DNA of 64,000 nucleotides from Morinoia aosen (GCA_030386875.1 CM059566.1:39468068-39532067); one strand, 5' to 3'; positions 9,765 to 20,308 are shown, numbered from the stretch's first letter. The notes: generated by a model not told the origin, from the letters alone. Numbers and translations are program-made.

Positions 9765-11459
9765 TTACGGTTTTGATTTCTTTGCTGTGCTTGTGGTTGA
9801 GTGTTTAGGGAGTCTGGTGAATTTTTCATGGTTTAGAGCGTGAATTTTTGTTCCTGTCAACTTTAGTCTGTCATTTTTAATCATTTCCATAATTTTTCTT
9901 GAGTCAGTGTCTTGTACAGTGAATTTCAGTCCGAATTCTTTTTTGTTCAGCTCGTTAATGAACCACCTTTGGGAAGGGTTCGGAGGGACTGGCAGTCTAT
10001 CAGCGGCGCTACGGTATATTTGGATTGGAATTGGTCTCTGTTCTGATTGTTCTCTCTCTCTTTCTGGTAGTACTCCTTGGTCACTTATTTTTCTTTTGAT
10101 TCGAGGGTCTGATAGTGGCTCTGTCTCATGTAGGTCTTGCTCTGTTGAAATTGGTTCTGACGTTATCTCGGACTGTGGTTGGGGTTGAATTTGGCTCGTA
10201 GTATGTGGTTGAATTTTTGGTCTTGTTGATGGTTCATCTTCCACTTCTGATTCCATTTCCTCTTCCATGTCGGTTTCTGAATTAGTGTCATTATTTGATG
10301 ATTCTTCGCTTTGTTGTTCCATGTGATATTCTTGATTCGGTGTGTGGGAGTAGAAAAAGTTGAAAATTGCGTTGGAATCTCGGTCTTCGAACTTTGCATC
10401 TATATTATAGTTGAGTTTCAGGTTTCTGGAAAGTAATGCTGCGAATCCTTCTTTCCCTGCCAGGTTTGCAATATGAGCCTCTAGTATCAAGGCTAACAGT
10501 TTAATTTGGATATTGTTTGTCAGGGTGAGGCTATGTTTCGGAACTGCCGATTCTTTGATTGCTGTTTTTGCGATTTGAGAGTAGGTTTGTTGTGTTTTTT
10601 CTTGTTCTTGTTTTGTGATTCTCTCTTCCTTGTCTTTTATGGCTTTCTTACGTACAGGGCATGCAGCTGCGAGGGTCCTATGAGGACCTGAACAATTTAG
10701 ACATTTTTTGTGACTATTCTGGCATTCTGTGTACAGGTGGCCTGATTCTCCACATTCTGAGCAGACTATGGTGTTACTTTGGCACTGATGGGTTGCGTGG
10801 TCTTCCAGTTGATAGCATTTATAACATATGAGAACGTGAGTAAATTTCTCTTCTTGGCATTGGTAAGGTGTTATTTTCGTATTGAACATGAGGAATCCGT
10901 CTCGTAGTACTTTCTGCGTTATGGTTGTGTCTGTAGTGATTATTTTGATGACGTGTGTGTAATCTTTTATCTTTATGACTTCTGATATCCGAAACCATGG
11001 TTGTAACCTTTGAATTTCCTGTTTGATTTCAGCTGGTGGTTTCTCTCCAATGTATTTGTCGATTTGGCGTACAAAGATGGATCGTTTGGCTCTCAGGTCA
11101 GGTGGTATTATGGGTTGTAAGTTTATTTTTCTGAGTTCTTCCTGTGCTTTTATTGATGTTAGTTTATCTACTGCGGCTGGGTCATCGGTAACTGCATAGT
11201 ATCCAAGTTTTGTGTCTGTAAGTCGGATCAGGGGTGCATCCAGTACTGAAAAAGCTGTTTGGAATACTTTCTGTCGTTCTACATTCAATGTTGGGTCTAT
11301 GCGTTTTAGTTGGACACGATAGGTGGATGTTTGCGGTTTTTTGAAGTATTGAGTTTCCGGTAGTGGTTGCAGGGAGGGACCGGTTTGGGAGAGTCCCCTT
11401 GGAAATCGGGTGGACCCGCTCGACCAAGGGGGCCTCCCCCGTGCGGCGAGTTGGGCCAT
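9765..11459 (-). CDS. LINE ORF1: nucleic-acid-binding protein with three zinc knuckles
   Basis: The most likely start is the ATG at 11459, giving about 564 residues; an upstream TTG in frame is not needed. The middle of the protein carries three Cys-His knuckles in tandem: a CX2CX5HX4C, a canonical CX2CX4HX4C, and a CX2CX3HX6C form typical of the third knuckle of insect LINE ORF1 proteins. The C-terminal third is acidic and rich in Glu, Ser, Asn and Pro, hence probably disordered. By analogy with related elements it should package the element RNA into a ribonucleoprotein and chaperone target-primed reverse transcription. The ORF ends two bases before ORF2. Confidence 0.9.
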   Translation of the reverse strand: MAQLAARGRPPWSSGSTRFPRGLSQTGPSLQPLPETQYFKKPQTSTYRVQLKRIDPTLNVERQKVFQTAFSVLDAPLIRLTDTKLGYYAVTDDPAAVDKLTSIKAQEELRKINLQPIIPPDLRAKRSIFVRQIDKYIGEKPPAEIKQEIQRLQPWFRISEVIKIKDYTHVIKIITTDTTITQKVLRDGFLMFNTKITPYQCQEEKFTHVLICYKCYQLEDHATHQCQSNTIVCSECGESGHLYTECQNSHKKCLNCSGPHRTLAAACPVRKKAIKDKEERITKQEQEKTQQTYSQIAKTAIKESAVPKHSLTLTNNIQIKLLALILEAHIANLAGKEGFAALLSRNLKLNYNIDAKFEDRDSNAIFNFFYSHTPNQEYHMEQQSEESSNNDTNSETDMEEEMESEVEDEPSTRPKIQPHTTSQIQPQPQSEITSEPISTEQDLHETEPLSDPRIKRKISDQGVLPEREREQSEQRPIPIQIYRSAADRLPVPPNPSQRWFINELNKKEFGLKFTVQDTDSRKIMEMIKNDRLKLTGTKIHALNHEKFTRLPKHSTTSTAKKSKP

Positions 11460-11706
11460 ACAAACGAGCTGTGCCAATCAAGTGAAAAAAATAGAAAAGA
11501 AAACACGAAATAAAGAAAGGCTCTCTCACCCCTAGGGGCTGACGCCCCCAGTCGCGCTCAACAAGATCAACCAATTGGGTTGAAACGAGAATATTATCCG
11601 CTGTCTCTTTGAGCACCAAAGCTGGCCAAGGCCACTCTCCAAGCAAAGCCAAGTAAATATCCGGAAGTAGTAAAGCTGTTACTGTCACGATGATCATGAG
11701 GTAACC
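11460..11706 (-). promoter_or_regulatory. 5' UTR and presumed internal promoter of the nested LINE
   Basis: This 247-base leader lies between the upstream target duplication and the ORF1 start. LINEs of this type transcribe from a promoter inside their own 5' UTR. I see no certain initiator or downstream element, so the promoter role rests on family knowledge. The extreme 5' end on the sense strand reads GGTTACCTCATGATCATCG. Confidence 0.5.
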
Positions 11707-13442
11707 GAGAAAAGGTGCCCGTAAGCTACAACGGTTTCCTGCCTCCAGCACCACAGGCCCACAAACTCGCGACCAATCAGGACTCACGCCCGGACTCAAG
11801 GCTTGCACTCGAGGCCTACATAAGGCGACCCCAACAGGGCTCGCTCTCACTCAAGCCCTCGTCCTCGTTCAAGTCACATCTCCAGCACCAGCCTCGTGTT
11901 CCTGCATCTAGCTTCCGAGATCGACTTTATCTCTCGCGTACCTGCACCAAGCTCCGGAGATCGGCCCTGCCTATCGACGCCCCAAGGTGTTGCTCGGTCT
12001 TAAACCTAGTAGCGTCTTGACACTTCAAATTGTTTCAAAGCCTTAAATAGGTCACGTTGCAACGCCCCGCGCCGGCGTCGTCGGCCAGGCCGCTCTACGA
12101 CATCTCTCGCCCGCTCCGGCCGGCTAGCCTCGCCGCAGCTACTTACCAGCTACAACGGTGAACCGCGTGGCGGCTGGGCCCGACCCCGCTGACTAGCCTC
12201 GTCTCGGCGCCCCGCTAGCACAGCTGACCTGTTCGTAACGGTCGGACGACGTAGCACCAATCATCACGTCTCGCCCCTGCGTTCGTAAGTAGCGTCCTCG
12301 CGGACGTTACCCGCTATTAGTGCTATTCTCGCATAGGATTGTGTTTCAATCATTACGTAATTTATGTCATTTGCGAATAGGATTGTATTTCAATCATCAC
12401 GTATTAGTACTATTCTCGCATAGGATTGTGTTTCAATCATTACGTCATTCCCGAATAGGACTGTGCTTCAATCATCACGTATGTGTGCTATTCTCGCATA
12501 GGATTGCGTTTCAATCATTACGTCATTCCCGAATAGGATTGTGCTTCAATCATCACGTATTTGTGCTATTCTCGCATAGGATTGTGTTTCAATTATTACG
12601 TAATTTATGTCATTTTCGAATAGGATTGTATTCCAATCATCCCGTATTAGTACTATTCTCGCATAGGATTGTGTTTCAATCATTACGTCATTCCCGAATA
12701 GGACTGTGCTTCAATCATCACGTATGTGTGCTATTCTCGCACAGGATTGTGTTTCAGTCATTACGTCATTCCCGAATAGGATTGTGCTTCAATTATCACG
12801 TATTTGTGCTATTCTCGCATAGGATTAAGTTTCAAGTTATGTCATTTTCGAATAGGATTGTATTTCAATCATCACGTATTAGTACTATTCTCGCATAGGA
12901 TTGTGTTTCAATCATTACATCATTCCCGAATAGGACTGTGCTTCAATCATCACGTATGTGTGCTATTCTCGCATAGGATTGTGTTTCAGTCATTACGTCA
13001 TTCCCGAATAGGATTGTGCTTCAATCATCACGTATTCGTGCTATTCTCGCATAGGATTAAGTTTCAAGTTAGGTCATTCTCGAATAGGATTGTACTTCAA
13101 TCACCACATATTTGTATTATTCTCACAGAGGATTGTGTTTCGATCATTACGTACTTCTCGAATAGTATTGTATTTCAACCATCACGTATTAGTGCTGTGT
13201 TCCAATCATTACGTAATTTACGAATAACGAACAGTGCCCATAGCAGTCACCGAGGGCCCCGTGTAATGGTCCGTGTTCCGTGTGCCTAACAGTCACCAAT
13301 ATAATTACCGTGTTACCCCCGTGTTGTCCATATCCTGCCGAATACGGTCGTACCTCAGGCACTCGCTTCGGGCTATCCTATCACGAAAAAGATAGCTCAA
13401 AGCCTGCCCGAAGCGTGTTGCAGCCTGGGGGAGAACACTACA
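11707..13442 (+). repeat. 5' LTR, second part
   Basis: The LTR resumes after the LINE with the duplicated target GAGAAAAGGTG, continues as in the 3' LTR, and ends with ACTACA at 13442 next to the primer-binding site. Counting both parts once, the 5' LTR is about 1886 bases against 1730 for the 3' LTR. The 156-base excess equals four 39-bp units of the internal array. Differences outside the array include CAGGGC/CAAGGC, GAGATCGG/GAGACCGG and AAATTGTT/AAAGTGTT. Confidence 0.92.
12310..13225 (+). repeat. LTR minisatellite, about 23 units of ~39 bp (5' LTR)
   Basis: The array is made of alternating half-units that share a core GGATTGTGTTTCAATCAT, forming a higher-order unit of about 78 bp. One half-unit type carries CATTACGTCATTCCCG, the other ATCACGTATT. 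I count about 23 cores here and about 19 in the 3' LTR. The motif TTACGTCATT occurs intact five times and once as TTACATCATT. Because the unit length is a multiple of three, long open frames run through the array by chance. Confidence 0.9.
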
Positions 13443-13443
13443 C

Positions 13444-13453
13444 TGGTGACCCC
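13444..13453 (+). promoter_or_regulatory. Primer-binding site (tRNA-Trp type)
   Basis: TGGTGACCCC starts two bases after the 5' LTR end, with one spacer base in between. It is the complement expected for the 3' end of tRNA-Trp including CCA, the primer used by CsRn1-clade elements. The match to the tRNA weakens after the tenth base. Confidence 0.8.
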
Positions 13454-13480
13454 AGAGGTATTCGGCAGGCAATAGGAGGC

Positions 13481-14299
13481 ATGGCTGGGAAAGATATCCG
13501 GTTGCCCGCATTCAGTGGAGATGTGAAAGGATGGTTACTGCATTGCGACGTGTTCCTCGCACAAATACCAAACCTGGACGACGGCGCAAAGTTCGGAGCG
13601 TTACTAGGAGGACTCCCAACACACATCGTATCCGAGATCCAAGAAATACTCCTGAACCCACCGGCAAACGACAAATACGACGCATTAAAAGCCGCATTAA
13701 CGCACCGTTTCGTGCGACACGACGAGGAAGCAAACTACGACACCATCGTCAAAACTACCATGGGAGACAATACGCCATCAGAATTGCTCCTCGAAATGAA
13801 ACGACTGAACAGCTGCAGGCAAGCACCCCTACCACCGTCCGTCATCCGTTCCATGCACCTCGCAAAGCTACCAATCACAGCACAACCGCTGATCGAGGCA
13901 CTAGGCAGGGGAAAAACGGACGAAGAATACAGAGTAATCGCAGATCAGATCATAGCAAGGCAAACCGCTTGCCAAACTGCCATGAGTGAACCCATCGCCG
14001 TAACTGCCGTCAAACAACCACCATCTCTTACCGTCTCAAGAGCGGAATTTGACAAAGCCCTACAGGAAATAGCAGAACTCAAGAAAATGCTGGCAAACGC
14101 TTTACGCCCACAGGAAAACAAGAAGCAAACAGAAGATTGGCGAAACCAAACCCCAGGACCTAGGTACGGAAACAGAAGCAATACAAGAATCAAGCAGGAC
14201 CAAGCAATCTGCTATTACCACCAAACTTTCGGTAACCGAGCAAGAAACTGTACCCAACCTTGCAGTTTCGCGGGAAACGACGACCGCGGAGAATGGTAA
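13481..14299 (+). CDS. gag: Gag capsid/nucleocapsid protein of the CsRn1-type element
   Basis: The first in-frame ATG after the primer-binding site is at 13481 and gives 272 residues. The N-terminal ~200 residues follow the gypsy-type capsid pattern: a short LPAFSGD-like lead, then a Trp, then an array of helices. Near the C-terminus (about residues 240-260) is a CYYH-x9-C-x3-C finger with the FG..A spacing that marks the CHCC-type nucleocapsid of CsRn1/Kabuki elements, in place of the usual CCHC knuckle. Gag would assemble the particle that carries element RNA. The last 40 bases overlap pol in the -1 frame at a clear slippery site. The reading frame is intact. Confidence 0.9.
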   Translation: MAGKDIRLPAFSGDVKGWLLHCDVFLAQIPNLDDGAKFGALLGGLPTHIVSEIQEILLNPPANDKYDALKAALTHRFVRHDEEANYDTIVKTTMGDNTPSELLLEMKRLNSCRQAPLPPSVIRSMHLAKLPITAQPLIEALGRGKTDEEYRVIADQIIARQTACQTAMSEPIAVTAVKQPPSLTVSRAEFDKALQEIAELKKMLANALRPQENKKQTEDWRNQTPGPRYGNRSNTRIKQDQAICYYHQTFGNRARNCTQPCSFAGNDDRGEW

Positions 14300-14332
14300 A
14301 CGCCCCAGTCTCCGCACAGACAAAAAAAGGCG
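14272..14332 (+). promoter_or_regulatory. Programmed -1 ribosomal frameshift signal between gag and pol
   Basis: The heptamer GGGAAAC at 14272-14278 is read in the gag frame as G-GGA-AAC, a canonical X-XXY-YYZ slippery site. After a 7-base spacer, GCGGAGA (14286-14292) can pair perfectly with TCTCCGC (14309-14315). In the loop, CGCC (14301-14304) can pair with GGCG (14329-14332), which would make an H-type pseudoknot. The gag stop codon (14297-14299) lies inside the loop. Pol is open in exactly the -1 frame from this site. Confidence 0.85.
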
Positions 14333-17300
14333 AGCTAATGTACGTCACAGACACCGGCAACGTACGATACCTCATCGACACCGGTTCAGCCGTCAGCCTA
14401 GTACCAGCCAAAAAGAAACACACGCTCAAACCCCCGTCCTACGACTTACTCGCCGCCAACAACACCCCCATAGCCTCTTACGGGACGACTGAGCGCATCA
14501 TCCTGCTCAACCCCCTATGGCCCGTAAGTTGGAACTTCATAGAAGAGGACGTGGGACAACCGATCATTGGCATGGATTTCCTCGCCGCACACCAGCTAAG
14601 CGTCGACACCGCAAACGCAAGCCTATACGCCCAAGCTTCCGGAACCAAAGTACCCTGCAAACGTGTCGTTTCAAGAAGCCAACGAGTGCACAGGATCGAA
14701 CACCAAACCGCCCCGGAATTCGACACATTGTACGAGGAATACCCCGGAATATTACCGACCTCCCAACACATCCGGCACACACAAAAGAAAACCGACGTAG
14801 AACACCACATCGAAACGACCGGACCCCCAGTATATGCACGACCAAGGAGACTGTCTCCGGAAAAATTGGAAGCGGCGCGACAAGAATTCAAGGAAATGCT
14901 GGAACATGGCATCATCAGGCCGTCGAAGAGCGCCTGGGCATCACCCATGCACATGGTACCAAAGGCAGCCGAACCCGGCGCATGGAGAATCTGCGGAGAC
15001 TACAGACGACTGAACGCAAGCACCAAACCTGACCGTTACCCAATACCACACTGTCAAGACTTCCATTACAAACTGCATAACAAAACAATCTTCTCCAAAA
15101 TCGACCTCGTCAAAGCCTATCACCAAATACCCGTCAAAAACGAGGACATCCAGAAAACGGCCATCACCACACCATTTGGGCTGTACGAATACACCGTGAT
15201 GTCATTCGGGCTGCGGAACGCAGCCCAAACGTTCCAACGATACATCGACGCGGTAACAAGAGACATGGACTTCGTAACGGCATACATCGACGACATACTG
15301 ATAGCGTCCGCAAACGCAGAGGAGCACCAAAAACACCTCCGACAACTCTTCCAACGGCTACAAGGAGAAGGACTGCGCGTGCACCCCGCCAAGTGCATTT
15401 TCGGAGTGCCCGAGCTAGACTTTCTCGGACACAGTGTCAGCCGGCGAAATCTCACCACTCCCTCAGAAAATAGAGGAAATATGCAGTTTTCCCCAACCAG
15501 CAACAGTAAAAAAGCTACGACAATTCCTAGGAATAGTCAACTATTACCACCGATTCCTCCCAGCCGCTGCAGAAAAGATGCAAGCTCTGACCGGATTGAC
15601 AAAAGGATACTCCAAAAACTCAAAGAAAATTATCAACTGGACAACAGAACTAGACGCAGCGTTCACTAGCCTAAAACGCGAGATCTCGCAACTCACCTTG
15701 CTAGCGCACCCCGCTCCAGAAGGCAAAAGCACCTTAATCACAGACGCATCAGGAACCGCAGTCGGCGCCGTACTACAACAAAAAGTCGGGCAAGAACAGC
15801 GCCCCGTAGCATTTTTCTCCAAAAAACTAGACGACACCCAACGTAAATACAGCACCTACGACCGCGAACTAATGGCGATATTCCTCGCAGTGAAACACTT
15901 CGAGCATTTTTTAGAAGGCCGAAGCTTCGAAATCAGGACAGACCATAAACCGCTCTGTTTTGCCCTGCAAAAAGCCACGGAAGGCAACAGCCCCCGGGTA
16001 GCAAGACAGCTCTCCTACCTCTCACAGTTCGACTGCGAAATCAAGCACATCAGCGGCGACAACAACACGGTCGCAGACGCGCTATCACGTCTCGTGTCAA
16101 CAATAATACCTAAAGGACCCGCGATCAACTACGACAAAATAATGACCGAACAAAACAGAGACGCAGAATTAGAAGAACTGCTGCACCCAGCATCAAAGAA
16201 CGCGCTCAAACTAAGCCCCATAATCAGACAGACCGGTAAACCACCCCTCTGGTGCGACGTGTCAACAGGCCTACGGAGGCCATACATCCCGGAATGCTGC
16301 AGAAAGAACGTATTTCAGCATTTCCACGGGGCGAGTCATCCCGGCATACAAGCAACAAGGGACCTCTTGAGGCAGCGAGTAATCTGGCCCGGACTCAACA
16401 AAGACGTTGGCAAGTGGACATGCGAGTGCATTCCATGCCAGACAAGCAAAATAATAAGGCACACCAAATGCCCGCCCGGGAAGATGCCGGTACCCAAGGA
16501 ACGGTTCCAGACGATACACATCGATATCGTCGGACCGCTACCCGTGTCACAAAACAAACGGTACCTGCTGACGTGCATTGACCGCTTCACCAGATGGTGC
16601 ACCGCTACCCCAATGGCCGATTGTACGGCAGAAACAACAGCACGGGCATTCCTGAAAGACTGGGTAGCATCATTCGGCGCTCCAACAACAATCATCACGG
16701 ACCAAGGCGTCCAGTTCGAGTCTAACTTATGGAAAAACTTGCTGACGGCGCTGGGCGCTGAGAGACAGCGAACGACAGCGTACCACCCGCAGAGCAACGG
16801 ACTGGTGGAGAGGATGCACAGAAGATTAAAGGAGGCGTTAAAAGCTACGGTCACTGACGCAGACTGGGCAGACGCACTACCCCTCATACTGCTTAACATC
16901 CGAGCCACGCCACACACGGACGCAAACATCTCCCCCGCCGAAATGGTATACGGACAAACATTGCGCCTCGCAGGAGAGCTACCCGAGAAAGAAAAAGGAG
17001 ACCGGCCCGCCAGAGAATTTCTACAATGCCTAAAAAAACGAGTGACAAACCTGCAGTCAATACTGCCACGACAACAGGGAACCCAAAAAGCCAATGTCCC
17101 GAGCGCTCTATACAAGGCGACCAACGTCTTCGTGAAACACGGGGGGCACAGAAGACCCTTACAGAAACCCTACGCAGGTCCCTTTCCCGTGCTCCAAAGG
17201 ACACCAAACTACATCACCGTAGATATACAAGGAAAAAAAGCTAACATCGCGACGGAAAGGGTCAAAGCAGCGTACCTACCCACCATCGAGGATAAACCTC

Positions 17301-17449
17301 AACAACAGGCTAAGGCACCGAGAGCAACAAACTACGAAGTATACGAGGGAGTTCCGTTCCCTGGAACAGGCACAGCGATCCCTGAAACAGCAAAACAGGC
17401 AGTATTCACTAAATACGGCAGAGAAAGCAGACCACCAGTGAGGTACTAA
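14275..17449 (+). pseudogene. pol: Pol polyprotein (protease, RT, RNase H, integrase) with one frameshift
   Basis: In order: an aspartic protease with [12 protein letters not shown] (DTG active site, near 14370); a reverse transcriptase with a YIDDILIA catalytic box (near 15290); an RNase H with TDASGTAVGAVL and TDHKPL (15740-15960); an integrase with an HHCC zinc region (16330-16440), a DDE core with HIDIVGPL, TDQGVQFES and a later Glu in GLVERMHRR; and a C-terminal GPY/F-like module (PYAGPFPVL). The frame changes once, near 15435-15445, between the RT fingers/palm and the connection region, so this copy cannot make a full Pol by normal translation. Both halves are otherwise free of stops. 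The stop is at 17447-17449, 52 bases before the 3' LTR. Entry into pol is by -1 frameshifting from gag. Confidence 0.9.
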
Positions 17450-17460
17450 GTGTTTTAAAA

Positions 17461-17501
17461 GAGAAAAAAAAAAAAAAAAAAAAAAACAGGAGAGGGACAC
17501 C
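17461..17501 (+). promoter_or_regulatory. Purine-rich tract upstream of the 3' LTR, preceded by a 23-A run
   Basis: After the pol stop comes an uninterrupted run of 23 A (17464-17486), then CAGGAGAGGGACACC, then the LTR. AGGAGAGGGA is the likely polypurine tract that primes plus-strand DNA synthesis. It is separated from the LTR start by about four non-purine-rich bases, which is slightly unusual. Confidence 0.65.
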
Positions 17502-19231
17502 TGTGGTGATCCCAGCGGCAAGCCGCGGACCTCCACAAGACCTGAGAAAAGCTGCCTCCAGACTACAACCGCATCCGTTCCAGAGCACCTCCGGACCCGA
17601 AGCGCCTAGTCAACCAAACACGGGACCTGAGAGAAGCCGCCTCGCGACTATGAGAAAAGGTGCCCGTAAGCTACAACGGTTTCCTGCCTCCAGCACCACA
17701 GGCCCACAAACTCGCGACCAATCAGGACTCACGCCCGGACTCAAGGCTTGCACTCGAGGCCTACATAAGGCGACCCCAACAAGGCTCGCTCTCACTCAAG
17801 CCCTCGTCCTCGTTCAAGTCACATCTCCAGCACCAGCCTCGTGTTCCTGCATCTAGCTTCCGAGATCGACTTTATCTCTCGCGTACCTGCACCAAGCTCC
17901 GGAGACCGGCCCTGCCTATCGACGCCCCAAGGTGTTGCTCGGTCTTAAACCTAGTAGCGTCTTGACACTTCAAAGTGTTTCAAAGCCTTAAATAGGTCAC
18001 GTTGCAACGCCCCGCGCCGGCGTCGTCGGCCAGGCCGCTCTACGACATCTCTCGCCCGCTCCGGCCGGCTAGCCTCGCCGCAGCTACTTACCAGCTAAAA
18101 CGGTGAACCGCGTGGCGGCTGGGCCCGACCCCGCTGACTAGCCTCGTCTCGGCGCCCCGCTAGCACAGCTGACCTGTTCGTAACGGTCGGACGACGTAGC
18201 ACCAATCATCACGTCTCGCCCCTGCGTTCGTAAGTAGCGTCCTCGCGGACGTTACCCGCTATTAGTGCTATTCTCGCATAGGATTGTGTTTCAATCATTA
18301 CGTAATTTATGTCATTTGCGAATAGGATTGTATTTCAATCATCACGTATTAGTACTATTCTCGCATAGGATTGTGTTTCAATCATTACGTCATTCCCGAA
18401 TAGGACTGTGCTTCAATCATCACGTATGTGTGCTATTCTCGCATAGGATTGCGTTTCAATCATTACGTCATTCCCGAATAGGATTGTGCTTCAATCATCA
18501 CGTATTTGTGCTATTCTCGCATAGGATTGTGTTTCAATTATTACGTAATTTGTCATTTTCGAATAGGATTGTATTTCAATCATCCCGTATTAGTACTATT
18601 CTCGCATAGGATTGTGTTTCAATCATTACGTCATTCCCGAATAGGACTGTGCTTCAATCATCACGTATGTGTGCTATTCTCGCACAGGATTGTGTTTCAA
18701 TCATTACGTCATTCCCGAATAGGATTGTGCTTCAATCATCACGTATTTGTGCTATTCTCGCATAGGATTAAGTTTCAAGTTATGTCATTTTCGAATAGGA
18801 TTGTATTTCAATCATCACGTATTAGTACTATTCTCGCATAGGATTGTGTTTCAGTCATTACGTCATTCCCGAATAGGATTGTGCTTCAATCATCACGTAT
18901 TTGTATTATTCTCACAGAGGATTGTGTTTCGATCATTACGTACTTCTCGAATAGTATTGTATTTCAACCATCACGTATTAGTGTTGTGTTCCAATCATTA
19001 CGTAATTTACGAATAACGAACAGTGCCCATAGCAGTCACCGAGGGCCCCGTGTAATGGTCCGTGTTCCGTGTGCCTAACAGTCACCAATATAATTACCGT
19101 GTTACCCCCGTGTTGTCCATATCCTGCCGAATACGGTCGTACCTCAGGCACTCGCTTCGGGCTATCCTATCACGAAAAAGATAGCTCAAAGCCTGCCCGA
19201 AGCGTGTTGCAGCCTGGGGGAGAACACTACA
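17502..19231 (+). repeat. 3' LTR (1730 bp)
   Basis: It starts TGTGGTGATCCC and ends ACTACA, so it has the canonical TG...CA termini. It is uninterrupted and thus gives the reference structure for the split 5' LTR. The GC-rich first half (to about 18260) is followed by the 39-bp-periodic array and a short tail. The flank after 19231 begins ATGC, the target duplication. Confidence 0.93.
18265..19013 (+). repeat. LTR minisatellite, about 19 units (3' LTR)
   Basis: This is the same array as in the 5' LTR but four ~39-bp units shorter. TTACGTCATT is again present five times. The final units are degenerate (AGTATTGTATTTCAACC, then GTTGTGTTCCAATC) and match the final units of the 5' array, so the length change happened inside the array. 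Confidence 0.9.
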
Positions 19232-19235
19232 ATGC

Positions 19236-20300
19236 GCTTTATTATGTAAGAGGGAAATTATATCATTTCCATTCACCGTACTTCAACACTTTCAACATGA
19301 TTCCCTGATGCCTCACAAGCCAAAGCTCATATGTCAGTGTACGTGAAGACAAAAGCCTTTAACATCAATGTGTCACTGTCTTTAAATCTTTCATTACAAC
19401 ATATATTTATAACTATTTTCGAAAGTAAAAAATTTGACCACGGGAAATCACTTTAATTTTTTCTCTCGTTTGTAGAAACATTGACATGCGCTGTTGACAC
19501 CCATGTATGTTTACCAAGTAAGGATCCTGATATAAAAAACATTTTGAAAACCAATGCTGATTATTTGTATGAACTTCATAAAAAAAAAACTGTATTTCCT
19601 TTCTTTCTTCATTTACATGAGATCGTTTTCTTTCACCTAGATCGAAAAATTCACTATTCTTTCAAAGTAATAACATGCGATCGCGGCATCAAATTCACGG
19701 CAGCCTTGAAGGTAGGCTGATACAAAATTAAAATGAAACACAAATCTACCATCTCCTTTCATAATGACACAATTCCTTCGCTTCAAATGAGTCACACAGA
19801 ACAAAAAAATTCAGAAAAACTGGTAGACTTAACGAAAAAATAGAACTTGAAGGAAGAATTACGAAAGATCAACATATGAGTGAAAACTAATTGAAAATAC
19901 CATGAATGCATAGAAGTATCTAAATATTATCAATCCCTTGCTATCAACTTGTAATAGGGACACTTTCAAAGACAATAGAGCAATTACTTTTAGAACATTA
20001 AGACAACGTCTCTGCATGTCCCAACTCACAAAAAAAGTAAACAAAACAGGTTAATGGAGACAATCTCTGTTTAGCAACTTTGAGTTCAACCTTGCACTTG
20101 GATTGTATGTCTATATGCTCGTCTAAATTTTCTCACGTCTTGAAAACAAAATATGGAAAGCCGGTAGAAAATTTAAAACAAAATACTAGAGTTAACATTA
20201 GCGCATATCACAATGTTACTACACAACACCTAAGGAAGGATGTACAAAACTACAGTACTAAGCTGACGATATTCAAGTAAAAACTCTTGAAATGAGACAA
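19236..20300. other. Intergenic sequence between the LTR element and Gemin2; no gene recognised
   Basis: AT-rich DNA without a recognisable protein or RNA gene. An 80-codon plus-strand open frame at 19481-19720 has no family resemblance I can name. A TTTATT at 20303-20308 just beyond is a candidate minus-strand poly(A) signal for Gemin2. Confidence 0.5.
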
Positions 20301-20302
20301 GT

Positions 20303-20308
20303 TTTATT
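20303..20308 (-). terminator. Candidate Gemin2 polyadenylation signal AATAAA
   Basis: TTTATT on the plus strand reads AATAAA on the minus strand, about 500 bases after the Gemin2 stop codon. No transcript data support it. Other AT-rich hexamers nearby could also serve. Confidence 0.35.

Larger units (their letters stand above)
6667..11706 (-). mobile_element. Apparently intact two-ORF LINE (jockey/Daphne-like) inserted in the 5' LTR
   Basis: The insertion is bounded by an 11-bp duplication GAGAAAAGGTG (6656-6666 and 11707-11717). It runs on the minus strand: a 5' UTR of about 250 bases, ORF1 (zinc knuckles), ORF2 (endonuclease plus RT), then a 3' UTR of about 320 bases. The 3' end on the sense strand is a short CCA-type repeat (CCACCACCACCA) and not a poly(A) tail. 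Neither ORF has a stop or frameshift, so the copy is potentially full length and young. It is certainly younger than the LTR element that hosts it. Clade assignment (jockey, Daphne or a related group) is by general RT appearance only. Confidence 0.9.
6506..19231 (+). mobile_element. Full-length CsRn1/Kabuki-type Ty3/gypsy LTR retrotransposon, with a nested LINE
   Basis: The element starts with TGTGGTGATCCC at 6506, ends with ACTACA at 19231, and is flanked on both sides by ATGC (6502-6505 and 19232-19235), a 4-bp target-site duplication. The 5' LTR is split by a LINE at 6667-11706. The order is 5' LTR, primer-binding site, gag, pol (protease, RT, RNase H, integrase), purine-rich tract, 3' LTR. 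The CHCC-type Gag finger and the TGGTGACCCC primer-binding site are features of the CsRn1 clade, which uses tRNA-Trp. The LTRs differ by only a few substitutions outside their repeat array, so the insertion looks recent. The element is visibly richer in GC than the host DNA. It cannot be autonomous, because pol carries a frameshift and its 5' LTR is interrupted. Confidence 0.93.

Noticed and set aside
11182..11850. 222-codon minus-strand frame spanning the LINE 5' end and LTR
   Set aside because: It crosses the insertion junction and overlaps ORF1 in another frame; no family resemblance.
12320..13289. Long plus-strand frames (192 and 161 codons) before gag
   Set aside because: They run through the LTR minisatellite, whose period is divisible by three. 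The sequence is LTR DNA and the copy in the 3' LTR has the same property.
13305..14954. Multiple minus-strand frames opposite gag and pol
   Set aside because: They are shadows of the GC-rich coding strand; none resembles a known protein.
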